Notes under the pieces: model-generated
Databases searched by the model: none
Told to the model about the DNA's origin: nothing
What the model saw: the letters and a program-made list of their open reading frames with translations, nothing else
NCBI RefSeq assembly: GCF_003268675.1
Contig: NZ_CP029378.1
Coordinates: forward strand, 3,286,001-3,350,000
Direction: 5' to 3'
From: Streptomyces bacillaris
GTDB lineage: Bacteria > Actinomycetota > Actinomycetes > Streptomycetales > Streptomycetaceae
DNA: 64,000 nt
Program-made: the position numbers and the translations under genes
Shown: positions 1-8,113 of the stretch, in pieces
Numbering within the stretch: position 1 is the stretch's first letter
Layout of the letters: each line of letters starts with the position of its first letter

Positions 1-692
1 CCCAGCGGCCGGCCCAGCAGGCCCGTACGGCTGCCGCCGAGGGCACGGGCGGCGTACGCGTTGACGACGGTCGGGCGGAGGTCGACGTCGACGAGCACCA
101 CCCCCCAGGAGACGTCCTCCAGCAGCGCTTCGCTGAGCGCGATGGCGCGTTCCAGGTCGATCTGCGCGTGCACCTCGCTGAACGCGCAGTAGACCCCCGC
201 CGGCTTGCCTCCGGCGCCCAGGACCCGGGCGGACTGGGTCCGCACCAGCACCCGGCTGCCGTCCTTGCGCAGCAGCGCGAACTCGTGGACCTGGCGCCCC
301 GGCGCGTCCATGGCGGCCATCAGCCGCCCCTGCACCTCGTGCGCGTCGGCCCGGCGCACCGCCCACCCCGCGAACCCGGTACGCCCCACGGCCTCCTGGG
401 CGGACCAGCCGAGGATGCGCTCGGCCTCGCGGTTCCAGTGGGTGACGGTGCCGCCCGCGTCGAAGGCGCAGAGGGCGGCGTCCATGCCGTCGAGCAGGGC
501 GGCGAGCAGCTCGGCCCCGGAGTCGGCACCGGACCCGGCACCGCCCCCGGAACCGGAGTCGAGCGGCACGGAACAAGCACCCTGCCCGTCCGGACCACCC
601 GGCCCGCCCTGCCCGTCGGCCCGGTCGGGCTCGTCGGGCTCTTCGTCCGGTCCCAGCGCGTCGGTGGTCCCGCTGCTCCTGGAAGCACCCAC
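1..692 (-). CDS. PAS-domain sensor protein, N-terminal part (cut by window edge)
   Basis: The minus-strand frame is open from a GTG at 692 to base 1, so only the N-terminal ~230 residues are present. A low-complexity Gly/Asp/Ser-rich leader of ~55 residues is followed by a PAS fold (LLDGMDAALCAFDAGG, then HWNREAERILGWS, typical of the PAS core) and by the start of a second sensory segment (LEDVSWGVVLVDVDLRP). In Streptomyces such N-termini usually precede a SpoIIE phosphatase or GGDEF output, but the output domain lies outside the window. The start is uncertain: two tandem in-frame GTG codons lie ~15 codons upstream; 692 is preferred because a GGGGGG run precedes it. Confidence 0.7.
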   Translation of the reverse strand, partial: MGASRSSGTTDALGPDEEPDEPDRADGQGGPGGPDGQGACSVPLDSGSGGGAGSGADSGAELLAALLDGMDAALCAFDAGGTVTHWNREAERILGWSAQEAVGRTGFAGWAVRRADAHEVQGRLMAAMDAPGRQVHEFALLRKDGSRVLVRTQSARVLGAGGKPAGVYCAFSEVHAQIDLERAIALSEALLEDVSWGVVLVDVDLRPTVVNAYAARALGGSRTGLLGRPL

Positions 693-813
693 TCCGTACC
701 CCCCGCAGAACGTGTCGGCCGTTTCCCCGCGCGTCACCACGCGTATTGCTGCACGTCAGACCATTGAACTCGAACGTGACCCAGCGCACATCCCACTTCG
801 CCAAATAAATCGG

Positions 814-843
814 TTGAACGGCCGCCGGGCCCGCTCCTAGGCT
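814..843 (+). promoter_or_regulatory. Candidate HrdB-type promoter for a small RNA
   Basis: TTGAAC (814-819), an 18-base spacer and TAGGCT (838-843) match the vegetative sigma consensus of Streptomyces closely. The predicted start is near 850. It points into the intergenic region on the strand opposite to both flanking genes, so it should drive the short transcript described next. Confidence 0.6.
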
Positions 844-875
844 TCACAGCACACAGGAAAGGAGGTGTTCCGGAA

Positions 876-914
876 GTGATTTCTCTTCGGACTCGTGAGG
901 TGGCTGCGGGCTGA
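876..914 (+). CDS. 12-codon short ORF inside the candidate sRNA
   Basis: GTG at 876 is preceded, at 8 nt, by AAGGAGGTG (858-867 region), one of the best ribosome-binding sites in the window. The peptide reads VISLRTREVAAG and stops at TGA 912-914, where the stop codon sits inside the first hairpin. It lacks the Cys, Trp or other codon runs of a classical amino-acid attenuator. Translation is plausible; a function is not known. Confidence 0.45.
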   Translation: MISLRTREVAAG

Positions 915-978
915 CGCCCGTTGTCACGCACTTTCGCAGTGCATGGCCGGACGCCGGCCAATACCCAGCAGTCACCGA

Positions 979-1053
979 CCCGCAGGCTCGCCGGTAAGTC
1001 CGGCCGGCTCCTTCGTGCACGGAGGACCCAGAGCCTGCGGGTTTCTGCGTTTT
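979..1053 (+). terminator. Long-stem terminator of the candidate sRNA
   Basis: CCCGCAGGCT (979-988) pairs perfectly with AGCCTGCGGG (1032-1041), and a T-rich tract TTTCTGCGTTTT follows at 1042-1053. The loop holds a smaller hairpin (CTCC/GGAG near 1008-1024). Confidence 0.55.
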
Positions 1054-1096
1054 CCCAGATGAGAGCCCATCCGCTGGCTCCTTCGGCTCCACCGGC

Positions 1097-1792
1097 TTAC
1101 GGACAGAGCCGCTCCACCCGCCAGGAACCGCCCTCCCTGACGTACCGCAGCCGGTCGTGCAGCCGGTTCCCGTGCCCCTGCCAGAACTCGATGGTTTCGG
1201 GCACCACGCGGATGCCGCCCCAGTTCGGCGGGGCGGGCACCTTCTCGCCCTCCGGGTAGCGCGCGGCCAGCTCCTCGTACCGCTCGATCAGCTCCTCGCG
1301 GGAGCCGATGACGGTGGACTGCTCACTGGCCCAGGCGCCGAGCTGGGAGCCGTGCGGCCGGGTACGGAAGTAGCCGACGGTCTCCTCGCGGGAGACCCGG
1401 GAGGCGGTGCCGGTGACGATCACCTGGCGGGCCATGGGGTGCCAGGGGAAGAGGAGCGAGACGTACGGGTTGGCGGCCAGCTCGCGGCCCTTGCGGGAGC
1501 CGTAGTTCGTGAAGAAGACGAAGCCCCGGTCGTCGTACTGCTTCAGCAGGACCGTACGCGAGGAGGGGCGGCCGTCCGGGGTGGCGGTGGAGACGACCAT
1601 CGCGTTGGGCTCGTGGAGCACACCGCCCGCGGCGACCTGGCAGAACCAGCGGGCGAACTGGTCCATCGGGTCGGGGCTGAGATCGCGCTCGGTGAAGTCC
1701 TCGGAGCGGTAGTGCTCGCGCATGGCGGCGGGATCGATGGTGGAATCGACGGGAAGGGATTCCGATCCAGGAGAACGGTCTGGTGTGGGCAC
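1097..1792 (-). CDS. pdxH: Pyridoxamine/pyridoxine 5'-phosphate oxidase PdxH
   Basis: This FMN-dependent cytosolic enzyme oxidises PNP or PMP to pyridoxal 5'-phosphate in the PLP salvage and synthesis pathway. The 231-residue product has the usual family length. It shows the FMN/substrate region ([20 protein letters not shown], then [12 protein letters not shown]) and the C-terminal signature [14 protein letters not shown] followed by the family's WRVERLCP end. The frame is open to 1882, but the preferred start is the GTG at 1792 (VPTPDRSPG), close to the usual N-terminus; the upstream extension is Arg/Pro-rich and unlike the family. Divergent from the citrate synthase gene. Confidence 0.93.
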   Translation of the reverse strand: MPTPDRSPGSESLPVDSTIDPAAMREHYRSEDFTERDLSPDPMDQFARWFCQVAAGGVLHEPNAMVVSTATPDGRPSSRTVLLKQYDDRGFVFFTNYGSRKGRELAANPYVSLLFPWHPMARQVIVTGTASRVSREETVGYFRTRPHGSQLGAWASEQSTVIGSREELIERYEELAARYPEGEKVPAPPNWGGIRVVPETIEFWQGHGNRLHDRLRYVREGGSWRVERLCP

Positions 1793-1993
1793 GGGCCCAT
1801 CCTGCCGCAGCGGCCGAGTCTGCCCGGCGGGGCGTCCCCGTAACCGCGTACCGGAGGAATGGGGTCCTGTGCCGGATGTCACGCTTCCCCGCTCCCTGGG
1901 AACCCGCCAATATCTTGGGGCAGGGCGTCATGGGAACCCTCCGGGGCGCAGGGGACCGTCGCCCATCCACCGCCGAACCGAGGGAGCCGCCTG

Positions 1994-3094
1994 ATGTCCG
2001 ACTTCGTACCCGGTCTTGAGGGAGTCGTCGCGTTCGAAACGGAGATCGCCGAACCGGACAAGGAAGGCGGTTCGCTCCGCTACCGAGGGGTCGACATCGA
2101 GGACCTGGTCGGCCATGTCTCGTTCGGCAATGTCTGGGGCCTGCTGGTGGACGGGGCGTTCAACCCCGGGCTGCCGCCGGCCGAGCCGTTCCCGATCCCG
2201 GTGCACTCGGGTGACATCCGGGTCGACGTGCAGTCCGCGCTGGCGATGCTCGCCCCCGTCTGGGGGCTGAAGCCGCTGCTGGACATCGACGAGGCGACGG
2301 CCCGGGACGACCTGGCACGGGCCGCGGTGATGGCCCTGTCGTACGTCGCCCAGTCGGCGCGCGGCCAGGGCGTGCCGATGGTGCCCCAGAGCGAGATCGA
2401 CAAGGCGCAGTCCGTCGTGGAGCGGTTCATGATCCGCTGGCGCGGCGAGCCGGACCCGAAGCACGTGAAGGCGGTCGACGCGTACTGGACGTCGGCGGCC
2501 GAGCACGGAATGAACGCCTCCACGTTCACCGCCCGGGTCATCGCCTCCACGGGCGCGGACGTGGCCGCCGCCCTCTCCGGCGCGGTCGGCGCGATGTCGG
2601 GCCCGCTGCACGGCGGCGCCCCGTCCCGGGTCCTCGGCATGATCGAGGAGATCGAGCGTACGGGCGACGCCACGGCGTACGTGAAGGGCGCCTTGGACCG
2701 GGGCGAGCGCCTGATGGGCTTCGGCCACCGCGTCTACCGCGCCGAGGACCCCCGCGCCCGCGTCCTGCGCCGCACGGCCCGCGAGCTGGCCGCCCCGCGC
2801 TACGAGGTGGCGGAGGCGCTGGAGAAGGCGGCCCTGGAGGAGCTGCACAACCGCCGCCCGGACCGGGTCCTGGCGACGAACGTCGAATTCTGGGCGGCCA
2901 TCGTCCTGGACTTCGCGGAGGTCCCGGCCCACATGTTCACCTCGATGTTCACGTGCGCCCGCACGGCAGGTTGGTCGGCCCACATCCTGGAGCAGAAGCG
3001 CACGGGCCGCCTGGTCCGCCCGTCGGCGACGTACGTGGGCCCGGGCTCGCGGAACCCGCGCGAGATCGAGGGGTACGCGGACATCGTGGGGTGA
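1994..3094 (+). CDS. Citrate synthase 2 family protein
   Basis: The 366-residue product condenses acetyl-CoA with oxaloacetate or a related keto acid. ATG 1994 follows AGGGAG (1981-1986) at 7 nt. The citrate synthase fold is clear: LRYRGVDIEDL near the N-terminus, the first catalytic histidine in GPLHGGAPSRV (~residue 225) and the second in MGFGHRVYRAEDPRARVL (~265). The third catalytic position, normally Asp in N-V-D-F, reads TNVEFW here, so Asp is replaced by Glu. The ~360-residue length fits the short bacterial citrate/2-methylcitrate synthase branch. It may be a secondary citrate synthase rather than the main TCA enzyme. Confidence 0.88.
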   Translation: MSDFVPGLEGVVAFETEIAEPDKEGGSLRYRGVDIEDLVGHVSFGNVWGLLVDGAFNPGLPPAEPFPIPVHSGDIRVDVQSALAMLAPVWGLKPLLDIDEATARDDLARAAVMALSYVAQSARGQGVPMVPQSEIDKAQSVVERFMIRWRGEPDPKHVKAVDAYWTSAAEHGMNASTFTARVIASTGADVAAALSGAVGAMSGPLHGGAPSRVLGMIEEIERTGDATAYVKGALDRGERLMGFGHRVYRAEDPRARVLRRTARELAAPRYEVAEALEKAALEELHNRRPDRVLATNVEFWAAIVLDFAEVPAHMFTSMFTCARTAGWSAHILEQKRTGRLVRPSATYVGPGSRNPREIEGYADIVG

Positions 3095-3278
3095 GTCCCC
3101 GTGGGCGTGAGTGCCCGTGGGCGTGGGGCAGTGCGGTTTCCGGCGGGGCGGGGTGCGGTCCGCAGCGTCCGCTCAGCCGTACGGGGCTGCACGGTCTCCG
3201 GTGGGGCGGGGTGAGGGGTCGGCCGTCGGAGAGGCGGGGCACGTGAGGTCCGCTCGGTAGCCGGACGGGGCGGTGATC

Positions 3279-3307
3279 GTGCCGGTACGGGGTACGCGTA
3301 CCGGCAC
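3279..3307. promoter_or_regulatory. 29-bp perfect inverted repeat upstream of the VOC gene
   Basis: GTGCCGGTAC (3279-3288) and GTACCGGCAC (3298-3307) are perfect inverted arms separated by 9 bp. The site ends 23 bp before the GTG start of the VOC gene. It could be an operator for an unlinked dimeric regulator; as RNA it would form a hairpin just before the ribosome-binding site. Confidence 0.45.
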
Positions 3308-3330
3308 ATCTCCGACCCGAGGAGGCCACC

Positions 3331-3894
3331 GTGACCACCGCCCCGCGCCCGCCGCGACCGTCCCTGACCCTCTCCAGCACGGTGCTCGACGCCCCGGACG
3401 CGGCGGAGCTGGCGGACTTCTACCGCCGCCTCCTGGGGTGGGAGCCGGCGCAGCAGGAGCCCGACTGGGTGAAGCTGCTCCCGCCGGGCGGCGGCCCGGG
3501 CCTGAGCTTCCAGACGGAGAAGGCGTACACGCCTCCGACCTGGCCCGCCTCCCTGAAGGCGGACGGCGACCAGCTCACGATGCTGCACCTGGACTTCGAG
3601 GTGACGGACCTGGAGGCAGGGGTGGCCCACGCGGTGGCGGAGGGCGCGACACCGGCGGAGTTCCAGCCTCAGCACGACGTACGGGTCCTCTTCGACCCGG
3701 CGGGCCACCCGTTCTGCCTGTTCGTACGCGACCGGGTCCCGGGCGGGACTCCGGCGATCAGCCCGGAGTGGGTGGCGGAGCAGGCCCGGGACATCAGAAC
3801 GCAGGACCCACTGGTGGCGGAGGCGGTGACCCCGGACCGGCGGGAGACGACGGAGGAGCCGGAGCGGGGCCCGGGGGACGGGGTCCCGGTCTGA
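3331..3894 (+). CDS. VOC-family (glyoxalase/bleomycin-resistance fold) protein
   Basis: The 187-residue product starts at GTG 3331 with GAGGAGG 6-7 nt upstream. It shows one full VOC unit: a beta-alpha-beta start (LSSTVLDAPDAAELADFYRRLLGW), a central LHLDFEVTDLEAG strand and an RVLFDPAGHPFCLFV end in which His and nearby acidic residues could bind metal. The last ~45 residues are a charged Pro/Glu-rich tail. VOC proteins include lyases, dioxygenases and antibiotic-binding proteins; the substrate cannot be told from sequence. The gene stands alone, with the inverted repeat at 3279-3307 directly upstream. Confidence 0.8.
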   Translation: MTTAPRPPRPSLTLSSTVLDAPDAAELADFYRRLLGWEPAQQEPDWVKLLPPGGGPGLSFQTEKAYTPPTWPASLKADGDQLTMLHLDFEVTDLEAGVAHAVAEGATPAEFQPQHDVRVLFDPAGHPFCLFVRDRVPGGTPAISPEWVAEQARDIRTQDPLVAEAVTPDRRETTEEPERGPGDGVPV

Positions 3895-3934
3895 CGAACT
3901 CCGCCCCCAACACCTCTCCTCCCCTTCCTTCCCC

Positions 3935-4750
3935 TCAGTTGAAGGGAACGGCGTCCTTGGAGACGGTGTGCCAGTTGGTGACGACGGGCTTGTCGACGGT
4001 GATGGTGCCGACCGTCAGGGAGACGGGGTTGGCGTCCTCGTCACCGATGGCGAGGACGATGCTGTCCAGCTCCTTGCCGCCGTCGGCCTTGGTGGTCTTG
4101 GGGTTGACCCCGGCGTAGGCGACGGTCCCCCCGCTCAGCGTGATCTGCTTCCCGACGGACTGCTCGGCGGGCCCGGCCTCGGTCCCGTCGGACCCGAAGG
4201 CGACGGTGGGCAGCGCGGCCGGCAGGACACAGGTGATCCCGGACTTGGCCTTCGCCATGACGAGGATGTACCCACCGCCCTGGCTCATGGTCCGGGTGCT
4301 CCAGGAGAGATCGTTGGCCCCGCAGACCTGCCCGACCCGCCCCGGCTCACCGCTCTCGGTTCCTTCGGTGGACGGGGTCTCCTCGGGTGAGCCGGACGGG
4401 GAGGCGTCGGGAGCGTCCCCGGAGGCGGCGGGCTCGGCCGATTCGGAAGGCCCGGCCGAGGGGCTGCCCGTACCGGCGGACGGAGAGCTGCTCTGCGCGG
4501 CCCCGGCGTCCCCGCCCCTGCTCCCGTCCGTGTCCTGACAGGCCATCATCAGCAGGGCGCCGCCCACGAGTGCGGCGGAGACGAGGAGGGCCTTGCGGCG
4601 GTTGCGGTTGCCGAACAGGAAATCCCCTGAGTACGTGTGAGTACGTGGTCGACGGTCCGCCCCGGACACGCTTCCCGGTTTCCCGTTGCGCTCCGGATCA
4701 CCCACTAGGAGCGCGCGGCGAACCGAGGGGATGCCTGCCTGCGTCTTCAT
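3935..4750 (-). CDS. Putative lipoprotein, DUF4232-like
   Basis: The mature protein appears to be surface-anchored: NRNRRKALLVSAALVGGA is followed by the lipobox LMMAC with Cys at residue 71 of the longest frame. A ~60-residue Ser/Pro/Glu/Gly linker leads to a ~140-residue beta-rich domain with two Cys (VCGAND..., ITCVLP), resembling DUF4232 proteins. A signal sequence should begin close to the protein start, so the first ~40 residues of the longest frame (ATG 4750) are doubtful. A GTG at 4669 or a CTG near 4621 behind AGGGGA may be the true start. A tandem 10-mer (CACGTACTCA twice on the minus strand) lies at ~4630-4650 and may be a promoter or operator element. Confidence 0.65.
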   Translation of the reverse strand: MKTQAGIPSVRRALLVGDPERNGKPGSVSGADRRPRTHTYSGDFLFGNRNRRKALLVSAALVGGALLMMACQDTDGSRGGDAGAAQSSSPSAGTGSPSAGPSESAEPAASGDAPDASPSGSPEETPSTEGTESGEPGRVGQVCGANDLSWSTRTMSQGGGYILVMAKAKSGITCVLPAALPTVAFGSDGTEAGPAEQSVGKQITLSGGTVAYAGVNPKTTKADGGKELDSIVLAIGDEDANPVSLTVGTITVDKPVVTNWHTVSKDAVPFN

Positions 4751-4869
4751 TCCCGGACACCGCTGTCACAGCCCGGTGACATGACCACGAGGCACCGAGC
4801 CCGGCGTGCTGGGGCCGCCGACCACGTAACCCCCCACCGACTCAATGCCGTCAGGCGGCCACCCCCTGA

Positions 4870-5484
4870 TCAGCCCATGTCCTCGTACCCGTCGTGGAAC
4901 AGCGCGGAGAAGCTCGGAAACTCCTCCAGATCGCCGTACTTGGGCGTGAACAGATAGGCGGCCCATTCGCCGTCCGGCCCGGCATCGGTCGGATCGAGCA
5001 GCCAGAAGTCCTCCCCTGCGGCGACTTCGACGCATCGGCGGAACAGCTGCACGTAGTCGTCGTTGTCGGGATCCTCGCCATAGATCCGTATCAGGTCAGA
5101 CCCGGCATCGCTGTCCCGCATCCACACCACTTCGCCGCACGGATGAACAAGGTCCACCCACCCCTTCACCCGCTTCCACCCGTTGCTGGCCAGGAAGAAC
5201 CCCCGGAGACTCGAAGGAAACCTCACCCCGAGCCGCTCCTCGACCGCTACCAACTCCTGCTCCCCAGCAGGTGCTTCACCGAGCCACTGCTCCAGCCGCC
5301 CTTCCTCCTCCAGCAGATCCCACTGGTCCTCGTCCAGCAGGTCGGCCAGTTCCCGGTCGGAGGCCTCCTCCTTCATGTACCGCTCGTCGTACTGCTCCAG
5401 AAAGCGACGCCACTCCTCGGGCGTGGTCAGGACGTCAGTAACTTCACTGTCTTCAGGCTGGGTTGTCTCATCCATGCGGCTCAT
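4870..5484 (-). CDS. SMI1/KNR4 (SUKH) family protein
   Basis: The 204-residue acidic product has the SUKH core: a helix-rich N-terminus, then LVAVEERLGVRFPSSLRGFF and FLASNGWKRV (the G-x-x-FP-x-S-L and NGW signatures), LIRIYGEDPDNDDY, and a late FPSFSALFHDGYEDMG. SUKH proteins are often immunity proteins against polymorphic toxins. No toxin gene is adjacent, so a specific role cannot be assigned. ATG 5475 (MDETTQ) is an alternative start nine bases inside. Confidence 0.75.
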   Translation of the reverse strand: MSRMDETTQPEDSEVTDVLTTPEEWRRFLEQYDERYMKEEASDRELADLLDEDQWDLLEEEGRLEQWLGEAPAGEQELVAVEERLGVRFPSSLRGFFLASNGWKRVKGWVDLVHPCGEVVWMRDSDAGSDLIRIYGEDPDNDDYVQLFRRCVEVAAGEDFWLLDPTDAGPDGEWAAYLFTPKYGDLEEFPSFSALFHDGYEDMG

Positions 5485-5670
5485 GCTCGCAGGTACCTAT
5501 GACAACGCCCCCTGCCTCCGGACGGGCTGACCGGCGGACCGGCGGATGGAACCGCACCGACCTGGACGCGGCTGGCGCTCCTGTGCCACGCGCAGCACCG
5601 AGGAAGGGCGCTCCTCAAGAAGTAAGCAAAAACAGCCCCTCAGCCGCATAAATCCCCAGGTCACGGAGGG

Positions 5671-5698
5671 GTGGTCCCCGCGCGTGCGGGGATAGCCC
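5671..5698. repeat. Lone type I-E CRISPR-repeat-like sequence
   Basis: A 28-bp sequence starting GTGGTCCCCGCGC, with the hairpin CCCCGC/GCGGGG and the end GATAGCCC, looks like an actinobacterial type I-E CRISPR repeat. Only one copy is present and there is no spacer series or cas gene nearby. A second lone copy is at 17179. The surrounding spacer 5485-5929 contains no convincing gene besides this and the heptamer repeat. Confidence 0.5.
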
Positions 5699-5794
5699 AG
5701 AAGCTCAAAAGGCCCACAGAAGCCGCCGTACCCGAATGAACCCACCGGGCGTCGGCTAACGGCCTGCCATGCCACCGCGCCGCCCACGGCCAGG

Positions 5795-5840
5795 GCACCG
5801 AGCACCGAGCACCGAGCACCGAGCACCGAGCACCGAGCAC
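5795..5840. repeat. Tandem heptamer repeat GCACCGA x6
   Basis: Six perfect copies of GCACCGA run from 5795 to 5836, with a partial seventh. They lie ~90 bp upstream of the P450 start and may be a slippage-prone regulatory element or neutral. A 7-bp unit does not keep the reading frame, so it is unlikely to be coding. Confidence 0.8.
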
Positions 5841-5929
5841 ACGTAACGCCGCCCTCGTCCGACTCGTTGTCGCGAGAGGCGAGAGACATGGGTGGTCGAC
5901 GCCCGCGGAGCCCAGGAGGCTTGGGAATC

Positions 5930-7315
5930 ATGATCGAAGAGGGCGGCCCCGGGGGATGCCCGGCATCGCGGGAGGAGCCGCGCGTCGCGCACTCCCGTAC
6001 GCTGCGGTTCTGGCTCGATCCGGCGAATATCGCGGTGCGCCTCGGTCAGGCAGGCCCCGTCGCCCGGACGAAGGCCGGGCCGGCGGTCGCCTTCCAGGTC
6101 AACGACCCGTCGCTGCTCAGAAGAGTCGGCTGCGGGGAGGACACCTTCCAGGCCTGGAGCGCGGACCCGTGCCTGCGGGACTTCACCGGGAACGGTTTCG
6201 CCGGGTCCGAGGGGCAGGCCCACCGCGACCGGCGCGCGCTGATGAAACCGGCGCTCGCGGCGCCCCGCCTGACGGCGCTGGGACCGTCCGTACGGGACAG
6301 CACCGAACGCCTGATCGCGGACCTCCCCACCGACCGCCCCGTCGACATCCCCTTCGAGATGAGCCGCCTCGCGGCGGGACTCGTCATCGAGACCGTCCTG
6401 AACAGCGCCATCTCCCCGGACACGCTGACCGAGCTCGCGCGGGCGCGTTCCGTGCTGTCCGCGGGGGTGTTCTGGAAGTACGCGCTGTCGCCGTGGCCCT
6501 GGGTGCCCACGCCTCGGCGGAGCGCCTTCCGCCGTGCGTTGGCGACGCTGGACGAGGCCGCCCAAGAGGCGTACGTACGCCACCGGCCGGACGCGGACGG
6601 AAACGACGTCGTCTCCCTGCTCAAGCGCTCCACCGACGACCGGCCGGACGCGGCGCTGCACGACGTGCGTGCGCTGCTGTTCGCCGGCATCGAGGCCACG
6701 GCCTCGACATTCGCCTGGGCCTGCTACGAGTTGGGCCGCCACCCCGACCACCAGACCGCCATCCGGGCCGAGGCCGACGCCGTCCTGGGCACGGACGCGC
6801 CGGCCGACGCCGCACAACCCCGTCTGCTGCCCCGTACCGCGGGATTCGTCTCGGAGGTCACACGGCTCCACGGCATTCCGTTCCTGGTGCGCCGCCCCCG
6901 CCAGGCGACGTACGTGGGCGACCAGCCGGTACCCGCCGGGGCCCTGGTGACCCTGCCCCTGGGCGCACTGCGCCGCGACCCCGCGCGGTACGCACGGCCG
7001 GAGGAGTTCGACCCGCTGCGCTGGGCGCCCGAGGCCCGGCCCCCGCTCTCCCCCGCCGCCCTGTTCCCCTACGGCCTCGGCCCCCGTTACTGCCCCGGCG
7101 CCGCGGCCTCCGAGATCATGGTGCCGGTCGCGCTGGCGAGCCTGGTCCGCTCACGGACGCTCCGTACGGCACCGCCCGGCAGGACCGTCCGTGTCAGCCT
7201 GGAACTCACCCCCATGCCCAAGGGCCTGACCATGGTCGCCGCACCTCGTGAGCCGAACCCGCCCGTGCCCGGACCGATGCCCGGCGAGCAGACCCACTCC
7301 GTCCGGCGGCCCTGA
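5930..7315 (+). CDS. Cytochrome P450
   Basis: A soluble haem monooxygenase of ~461 residues. The I-helix oxygen-binding motif is LLFAGIEATASTFAW, the K-helix ExxR is EVTR in GFVSEVTRLHG, and the haem-ligand loop is FPYGLGPRYCPGA with the axial Cys. All key elements are intact. The start at ATG 5930 follows AGGAGG at 10 nt; ATG 5888 and TTG 5867 are possible earlier starts. Nothing nearby indicates a pathway: the flanking genes are not biosynthetic and no ferredoxin gene is adjacent. The substrate is unknown. Confidence 0.85.
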   Translation: MIEEGGPGGCPASREEPRVAHSRTLRFWLDPANIAVRLGQAGPVARTKAGPAVAFQVNDPSLLRRVGCGEDTFQAWSADPCLRDFTGNGFAGSEGQAHRDRRALMKPALAAPRLTALGPSVRDSTERLIADLPTDRPVDIPFEMSRLAAGLVIETVLNSAISPDTLTELARARSVLSAGVFWKYALSPWPWVPTPRRSAFRRALATLDEAAQEAYVRHRPDADGNDVVSLLKRSTDDRPDAALHDVRALLFAGIEATASTFAWACYELGRHPDHQTAIRAEADAVLGTDAPADAAQPRLLPRTAGFVSEVTRLHGIPFLVRRPRQATYVGDQPVPAGALVTLPLGALRRDPARYARPEEFDPLRWAPEARPPLSPAALFPYGLGPRYCPGAAASEIMVPVALASLVRSRTLRTAPPGRTVRVSLELTPMPKGLTMVAAPREPNPPVPGPMPGEQTHSVRRP

Positions 7316-7603
7316 GCGAACCGCTCGAAGACCGAAGCCCCCCACCGACGCACAGCCCGAACATCGGGGCCCCGGCCCCAGAAGACCGCAGTTCACTCGC
7401 TGCCCCCCTCGCTTGCGGCGGGGCGGCCCCCAGGGCGACCGCTCCACGTGGACAACCTCGGTACAGACCCCGCAGGTTGGCCTACGGATGCGAACGTGAG
7501 TACGGCAACTCATGTGGCAAGCACCAGCACGCGGCAGAGTTCCGGGCGGTGGCAGAACAGACACCGCACCGGACATTCCGACGTTCCCAAGGAGAGCCGA
7601 CAC

Positions 7604-7936
7604 ATGGCCAAGATTTCTCGTTCGCCGGCGCAGACCCTCCGCCACTTCCTGGGGAACCCCCTGGCCCTGGGCTACCTGGGCATCGTGCTCGGGGTGTGCC
7701 TGTGGGTCGCCGTGGACGCCTTCTCCGCCTCGTCCTCCGGAGATGCCAGCTTCGCCGGAGTGTGGGCCTTGCTGGCCACCGCCCCGACGTCGCTGCTGGT
7801 TCCCTTCGAGGGCCCCGTAGCCCTGATAGGGATCCCGATCGGTGCCTTCGTTCAGGCCGTCGCCCTCGGCGCCATGTACCGGTACGTCACCGAGCGACGG
7901 GCCCGCAGCACCGCGAACGGCGCCGCCGGAGCCTGA
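7604..7936 (+). CDS. Small SCO4225-like membrane protein
   Basis: A 110-residue protein with two or three hydrophobic segments (LGYLGIVLGVCLWVAVDAF, VWALLATAPTSLLVPF, LIGIPIGAFVQAVALGAMY) and a basic C-terminus (RYVTERRARS). ATG 7604 has AAGGAGAG upstream at good spacing. It resembles the Streptomyces SCO4225 membrane family, whose function is unknown. Nothing recognisable lies in the 288-bp spacer upstream. Confidence 0.75.
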   Translation: MAKISRSPAQTLRHFLGNPLALGYLGIVLGVCLWVAVDAFSASSSGDASFAGVWALLATAPTSLLVPFEGPVALIGIPIGAFVQAVALGAMYRYVTERRARSTANGAAGA

Positions 7937-8113
7937 CCCGGCCCTGTCGAGGACGTTCTCCGCTCGGAAGGCGGGGAACATCCCCGCCTCGTCCGTCTCC
8001 CAGCGGATCAGGCCCGTGCCTCTTGTACCGTCCGGCGTGCAGATCGAAGCCGCGGCGGACGAGAGGGAACGCCCCGCCGCCGTCAGGTGCCGGACCGGAA
8101 GCCTGCCGACGCA

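Larger units (their letters stand above)
850..1055 (+). ncRNA. Candidate free-standing small RNA (~200 nt)
   Basis: The stretch between the PAS gene and pdxH has a good promoter at its left end and a strong terminator-like stem at its right end (979-988 pairs with 1032-1041, followed by TTTCTGCGTTTT). In between are several GC-rich hairpins (CGGGC/GCCCG at ~907-920, GGCCGG/CCGGCC-type pairs near 950) and a short ORF with a strong ribosome-binding site. Both neighbouring genes are on the other strand, so this is not simply a 5' leader. I do not recognise it as a named RNA family. It could be an independent sRNA, a dual-function RNA or an attenuated remnant. Confidence 0.45.

Noticed and set aside
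7316..7603. Small ORFs in the spacer after the P450 gene
   Set aside because: No start with a ribosome-binding site and no coding-type third-position bias that I can see.
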